Shown here in pieces: positions 60,479-64,000 of a stretch of DNA of 64,000 nucleotides. The notes under the pieces are model-generated. The model was given only the letters and a program-made list of their open reading frames with translations, searched no databases and was not told where the DNA came from. Source of the DNA: Candidatus Microthrix parvicella Bio17-1 (GTDB taxonomy: Bacteria; Actinomycetota; Acidimicrobiia; Acidimicrobiales; Microtrichaceae). Where the stretch lies: contig NZ_AMPG01000001.1 in the NCBI RefSeq assembly GCF_000299415.1, forward strand, positions 682,001 through 746,000, in the 5' to 3' direction. Every line of letters starts with the position of its first letter. The first letter of the stretch is position 1. A program made the translations under genes and the position numbers.

Positions 60479-61960
60479 CTACCCACAGGTGACGCCTGGG
60501 GGCGGATCGCCGACGGCCACACCCACCGGATCTGCCGGCGGTGCCGGGGCGCTTGCGGGCGCTGCGGAACCGGGCGCAGCCTCGTCGTCGGCGGCCTCGT
60601 CAGGCGACGGGTCCCCTGCATCCGACCCGGCGGCCTGGGCCTTGGGCCAATCAAAGCGGTTGAAGTCGGTGCCGATCACCAACTGCACGTCGCCGGGACC
60701 GAGGCTGTCGTCCTCCACCAGGTCCACCGGGGTGACGAAGTAGGACGCCGCCAACTCGGCCAACGGCTTTGAGTCGGGCCCGTGGCGGATCTCCGATTGA
60801 TCAACCTTGCCACCGGCCGGGTTGCCGACACCGGTGGAAACGAACCCAAAGCGTTCGAACTCGGTGGCCAGGCTTGCAGCCAGGCCGTCACGGCCGGTGC
60901 CGTTGAGCAGCTCGAAGCTGACCTGCTCCGGCTGCGGTCCGGCATCGACATGCGCCTGCTGGGGTGCCTCCCCCCGGAACGGCGCAAGCACCGCCGGGGC
61001 CGCGGCCTCGTCCAACCGCTGCACCTGCGCACCGGAGGACAACGTGTCGTCGGTGGTGGGCACCACCGAGGTTTGAAGGTCGTCGGGTGAGAAACTGCGG
61101 AACCGCCTGCCCAGCGCCAACAGGGTGCGCAACGACAGATCCTGGTCGAGGGTGACGGTCTTGGTGAGGGTGGAGCCCAGCGTGTCGAAGGCCCCGACGT
61201 TGGTGACGCTCAGCTTGGACACCCTGCTCAAGGCCCGGCGAAGAAAGATCTGTTGGCGGGTCACGCGGCCGAGGTCGCCGGTGGGATCGGTGCTCCAGGT
61301 ACCGTCCGGCTCTTGATATTGCAGGTGTCGGGCCCGCGAAAACGCAAGCGCCTGGTAGGGGTCCAACATGACGCAACCCTTGGCCCCGATGTTCAGGCCG
61401 GAGTTTCGGTCCCGAACCGGTGCGGGCACGTAGACGGGCACGCCGCCGACCGCTTCCACCAGACGCTGAAAGGCGACGAAGTCGACCTCGACGTAGTGGT
61501 TGACGGGCACACCGAGGTTTTCCTGAACCGCATCGATCACCGCCTGTGGGCCATCGTTGTACGCGGCGTTGATGCGGTGACCCTCGCCGTCGATCTGCAC
61601 CCACAGATCGCGGGGAACCGAAAGTACCGACACCGCCTTTTTGGACGGGTCGACCCGCACCACCATCAAGGTGTCGGAGCGGTGGCCGGATTGTTGCTCG
61701 GCAGTATCGAGAAAGGCGCCAGACCCGGCAGCGTCGGAGGTAATGCCCTCCCGGGTGTCCGAGCCGACCACCAGGTAGTTGCTGGGCCCCTGCTTGGAGA
61801 CGGCCTCCAGGTCGACATCCACCCGGTCCACGTTGGCGTATCGCCCCCACGCCCAGGTGCCGGCCGCAGCAACCACCAACACCATCGCCAGCCCTGCGCC
61901 GCACAGGGCCATGAGGCGGCGTTGCCGAGGGTTGCGGGATCTGAGAACAACTTTGGACAT
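60479..61960 (-). CDS. LytR-CpsA-Psr (LCP) family protein with LytR_C domain
   Basis: A 493-residue envelope enzyme. A short cytoplasmic head and one membrane helix (RRLMALCGAGLAMVLVVAAA) precede the LCP domain. That domain has NYLVVGSDTREG, GHRSDTLMVVRVDPSKKAVS, VPRDLWVQIDGEGHRINAAY and SRARHLQYQEPDGTWSTDPT, where conserved Arg and Asp bind the polyprenyl-pyrophosphate. A LytR_C domain (VSFELLNGTGRDGLAASLAT) and an Ala/Pro-rich tail follow. LCP enzymes attach glycopolymers to peptidoglycan, which fits the nearby glycan cluster. ATG 61960 precedes the membrane helix best. Longer starts (62086, 62134) would run into the divergent FrhB promoter. Confidence 0.88.
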   Translation of the reverse strand: MSKVVLRSRNPRQRRLMALCGAGLAMVLVVAAAGTWAWGRYANVDRVDVDLEAVSKQGPSNYLVVGSDTREGITSDAAGSGAFLDTAEQQSGHRSDTLMVVRVDPSKKAVSVLSVPRDLWVQIDGEGHRINAAYNDGPQAVIDAVQENLGVPVNHYVEVDFVAFQRLVEAVGGVPVYVPAPVRDRNSGLNIGAKGCVMLDPYQALAFSRARHLQYQEPDGTWSTDPTGDLGRVTRQQIFLRRALSRVSKLSVTNVGAFDTLGSTLTKTVTLDQDLSLRTLLALGRRFRSFSPDDLQTSVVPTTDDTLSSGAQVQRLDEAAAPAVLAPFRGEAPQQAHVDAGPQPEQVSFELLNGTGRDGLAASLATEFERFGFVSTGVGNPAGGKVDQSEIRHGPDSKPLAELAASYFVTPVDLVEDDSLGPGDVQLVIGTDFNRFDWPKAQAAGSDAGDPSPDEAADDEAAPGSAAPASAPAPPADPVGVAVGDPPPGVTCG

Positions 61961-62070
61961 ACGTCGCCAAACTCGGGGGGTTGGGCCACCGGGAGGCGAC
62001 AGCGAAACGGGGTGGTCGCCACGGCCCGGTCCGACCACGATATCGGTGGGAGGCCGCCGGACGGTGGCAG

Positions 62071-62076
62071 TAAGAT
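62071..62076 (+). promoter_or_regulatory. Candidate -10 box of the FrhB-like gene
   Basis: TAAGAT at 62071-62076 is followed after 8 nt by the ATG at 62085, with no Shine-Dalgarno sequence in between. No good -35 is visible 16-18 bp upstream. It fits the leaderless pattern seen elsewhere in the window. Confidence 0.35.
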
Positions 62077-62084
62077 TTGCGCCC

Positions 62085-63263
62085 ATGGTTGACACCGCAC
62101 CCGAAGCCGCTCCCACGTCTGGCGTGCCGGCCAAGCCACCCCGCTGGACCTACCAGTGGCAGGAACTGAAGGCCGAGGTCATCGACACCGGCCTGTGCAC
62201 CGGCTGTGCCGGATGCGTCATCGCCTGCCCCCATGACGTGATCGGTTACGACCACGCCCAGGGCGGTTACCGGCCGTTCCACCTGGAGGACGAACTGGGG
62301 CCCGACGACTGCATCCACGGCCAGAAGGGATGCACCTCCTGCACCAGGGCGTGCCCACGATTCCGTGCCTGGGAACCCCAGGCCAACGAGCACCTGTTTG
62401 CACGCGAACGCACCGACGACGAGGTCGCCGGCATCTACCAGGACATCCTGTTGACCCGGGCGTCGGACAAGATGGTGCACGAAATGGGCCAGGACGGCGG
62501 GCTGGTGTCGGCGATCCTGATCTGGGCGATGGAGCACGACTACATCGACGCCGCACTGGTGAGCTTTCTGGAGGGTGACGCCAACTCGTGGGTGGCCAAG
62601 CCGGGAGTCGCCGCCAACCGCGAGGAGATCCTGGCCGCAGCGGGCAGCCGCTACACCTATTCGGCCAACACCCTGGCCATGGACGAGGCCCTCGAAGCCG
62701 GCCACAAGAATCTGGCGTTGGTCGGCATGAGCTGCCAGAGTTCGGTGCCGCCGGTGATGTGGAGCCGCAAGGTGGGCAAGATCTCCAAGCCGGTGAAGTT
62801 CAACCTGGGCCTGCTGTGCTCCAAAACGTTTGACGACGCCATCTTCGAGGAACTCTTCTGGCCAAAGTACGGCTTGAAGCGCTCCGAGATCGCCAAGATG
62901 AACATCAAAGGCGTCTTCCAGATTTGGACGACCGACGGCACCTACCGTGAGGTGCCGCTCAAGGAGTGCCACGCCTGGACCCGCGAAGGCTGCAAGATGT
63001 GCCCCGACTTCGCCGCCGAGCACGCCGACATCAGCTGTGGCGGCATCGGAGCAAACGCCGACTGGACGCTCACGATCGTGCGCACCGATCTCGGCCGGGA
63101 GATCATGTCGCGGATGATCGCCGACGGGTCACTCGAGACCCGACCTGGCGACTCCGACCCCGGAGCGATCGCCCTCATGCGGCGCCTCGCCGAGAACAGC
63201 CGGGCCCGCTGGCCAACGACGGCCGCACCCGAGATACGCCTGGGCCTGCCGGTCAAGAAATAG
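62085..63263 (+). CDS. Coenzyme F420 hydrogenase/dehydrogenase beta-subunit (FrhB) family iron-sulfur protein
   Basis: A 392-residue protein. The N-terminus has two ferredoxin-type [4Fe-4S] motifs, CTGCAGCVIACP (C38, C41, C44, C48) and C76...CTSCTRACP (C83, C86, C90). The FrhB N- and C-terminal domains follow (GQDGGLVSAILIWAMEHDYI, then ALVGMSCQSSVPPVMWSR, CKMCPDFAAEHADISCGGIG with further Cys). Family members move electrons between F420 or FAD and iron-sulfur partners. Without neighbouring hydrogenase genes a soluble F420-linked reductase role is likely, as an inference. ATG at 62085 follows a -10-like TAAGAT by 8 nt and diverges from the LCP gene. Confidence 0.85.
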   Translation: MVDTAPEAAPTSGVPAKPPRWTYQWQELKAEVIDTGLCTGCAGCVIACPHDVIGYDHAQGGYRPFHLEDELGPDDCIHGQKGCTSCTRACPRFRAWEPQANEHLFARERTDDEVAGIYQDILLTRASDKMVHEMGQDGGLVSAILIWAMEHDYIDAALVSFLEGDANSWVAKPGVAANREEILAAAGSRYTYSANTLAMDEALEAGHKNLALVGMSCQSSVPPVMWSRKVGKISKPVKFNLGLLCSKTFDDAIFEELFWPKYGLKRSEIAKMNIKGVFQIWTTDGTYREVPLKECHAWTREGCKMCPDFAAEHADISCGGIGANADWTLTIVRTDLGREIMSRMIADGSLETRPGDSDPGAIALMRRLAENSRARWPTTAAPEIRLGLPVKK

Positions 63264-63311
63264 CGGACACACCCGCCGGGTCTCAACCGGGGATCAACCG
63301 AGGTTGGGCGA

Positions 63312-63725
63312 CTACCCGGGCTTGGTGGTCGAGGTTTGCGCCTCGGTCGTGGTGGGTGATGCGTCCGAACCACCCTCCTTGCACTTGTCGATCGCCGCCT
63401 GGATACCGGCCGGAATCACGATCTTGCGGTTTTCCTCTTCGGCGGTCGACTGCGACTTGTCGAACTTGTTGAACTCTTTCCAGGGCACGGTCTTCTTCAG
63501 TTGCGCCCAGACGCACCGGCAGTACTCAGCCGAGGAGCCGTCCTTGCAGCCCACCATGAAGTTGGCTTCCGCCCGCTCGTTGTAATTGGTGGGCAGATCG
63601 GAGCAGCCGCCCAGCACCAGGATGCCAACGATCAGGGCCGAGGCATACCTGCCCCGCCGCGCGCCGCTGAAGGCCTTCGGCTGAGATGCGGGCTGAGGGG
63701 AGCGGCTGGCCAAACGGTTGAACAC
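63312..63725 (-). CDS. Small lipoprotein
   Basis: A 137-residue lipoprotein. The export signal ends ALIVGILVLGGC with a good lipobox (LGGC), so the mature protein starts at that Cys. The mature part has four further Cys in GCKDGSSAEYCRCVWAQLKK and AAIDKCKEG, a likely disulfide-stabilised helical domain, then a Thr/Ser-rich tail. Family is unknown. The GTG start at 63725 gives a signal with an unusually long n-region of basic residues (RLASRSPQPASQPKAFSGAR), so an internal start is possible. Confidence 0.7.
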   Translation of the reverse strand: MFNRLASRSPQPASQPKAFSGARRGRYASALIVGILVLGGCSDLPTNYNERAEANFMVGCKDGSSAEYCRCVWAQLKKTVPWKEFNKFDKSQSTAEEENRKIVIPAGIQAAIDKCKEGGSDASPTTTEAQTSTTKPG

Positions 63726-63781
63726 GGCTGCGGAGCGTACCAGTGGCCCTCACCCAAGGCAGTTCGAAGCGCGTGTTCGGC

Positions 63782-64000
63782 TCAACCACGTGCCCGATTG
63801 TCGTGCGCCGCAAGGCCGGCGATGGCCCGGGCTCGGGCAAACGTGTCATCCAACATGTTCTCGGTCAGGCGCCCGGTGAAGGTGTTCTGCTGGCTGACGT
63901 GGTAGCAGCCCAGGATGGTGGGGCCGGCCGCCGTGGCCACCTCCACGCCGTGGCCAAACCGGGGCCGGGGTGACACGTCAAAGAGGCGGGCAAGCACCGA
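63782..64000 (-). CDS. Uracil-DNA glycosylase, family 4/5-like, C-terminal part
   Basis: The frame enters from the right window edge and ends at 63782. It encodes about 72 residues: [20 protein letters not shown], then [20 protein letters not shown] and [17 protein letters not shown]. The [18 protein letters not shown]-like segment is the C-terminal motif of UdgB-type glycosylases, with the catalytic-loop His (HxSxxN). These enzymes remove uracil and related damaged bases from DNA. The N-terminal Fe-S and active-site part lies outside the window. Confidence 0.75.
   Translation of the reverse strand, partial: SVLARLFDVSPRPRFGHGVEVATAAGPTILGCYHVSQQNTFTGRLTENMLDDTFARARAIAGLAAHDNRARG

Overview
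The window is high-GC DNA with actinobacterial features. These include an M. tuberculosis VapBC45-like toxin-antitoxin pair, an F420-hydrogenase/dehydrogenase beta-subunit (FrhB-like) protein, a split-barrel flavin/F420-type oxidoreductase, an LCP cell-wall ligase, and several starts placed 6-8 nt after a -10 hexamer (leaderless initiation). Tandem PPK2 polyphosphate kinases and NLR-like proteins built on near-identical repeats suggest a filamentous, polyphosphate-storing actinobacterium, perhaps an acidimicrobial lineage. The lineage is inference from gene content.

Region 1 (1-3.5 kb) holds toxin-antitoxin modules on the minus strand, several of them broken, around a frameshifted aminoglycoside phosphotransferase. 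Region 2 (3.7-15.9 kb) is a defence island. A TIR protein overlaps a 1578-residue STAND ATPase (degenerate TIR-like domain, NACHT, pentapeptide-like region, and thirteen exact 126-bp WD40 repeats). A complete type I restriction-modification operon, hsdM-hsdS-hsdR, follows, and its HsdR carries an extra C-terminal AlbA_2-like domain. Region 3 (15.9-20 kb) holds toxin-antitoxin cassettes and fragments separated by two extra, diverged copies of the last ~140 bp of hsdR, then an AAA/DUF4143 ATPase gene flanked by 23-bp-period repeats. Region 4 (20-27.3 kb) has a SEC-C protein, decayed genes (transposase, NHL, SulP), a dead M48-like membrane protein with a decayed duplicate, and a VOC protein next to an ArsR/SRPBCC protein.

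Region 5 (27.4-31.1 kb) is a metabolic operon: SDR, ThDP enzyme, NAD-dependent epimerase. Region 6 (31.2-35.3 kb) is a second, paralogous TIR + STAND-WD40 locus. It has the same promoter geometry and only three WD40 repeats, which are identical except for one codon. Region 7 (35.4-43 kb) has a membrane protein, a secreted hydrolase with a lipoprotein, and the two PPK2 genes.

Region 8 (43-57.6 kb) is a surface-glycan or envelope cluster of GT-C-type membrane glycosyltransferases, YfhO-like proteins and acyltransferase-3 proteins, mostly coupled by 4-nt overlaps. It includes a three-module membrane fusion. Region 9 (57.6-64 kb) has a HAD phosphatase, an FDOR protein, an eIF2B-like protein, an LCP protein, an FrhB-like iron-sulfur protein, a lipoprotein and the end of a uracil-DNA glycosylase.

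The most notable system is the duplicated TIR/STAND-WD40 pair. It looks like an NLR-like immune module in which a separate TIR effector is controlled by a NACHT ATPase whose WD40 sensor is recently amplified and varies at propeller-surface positions.
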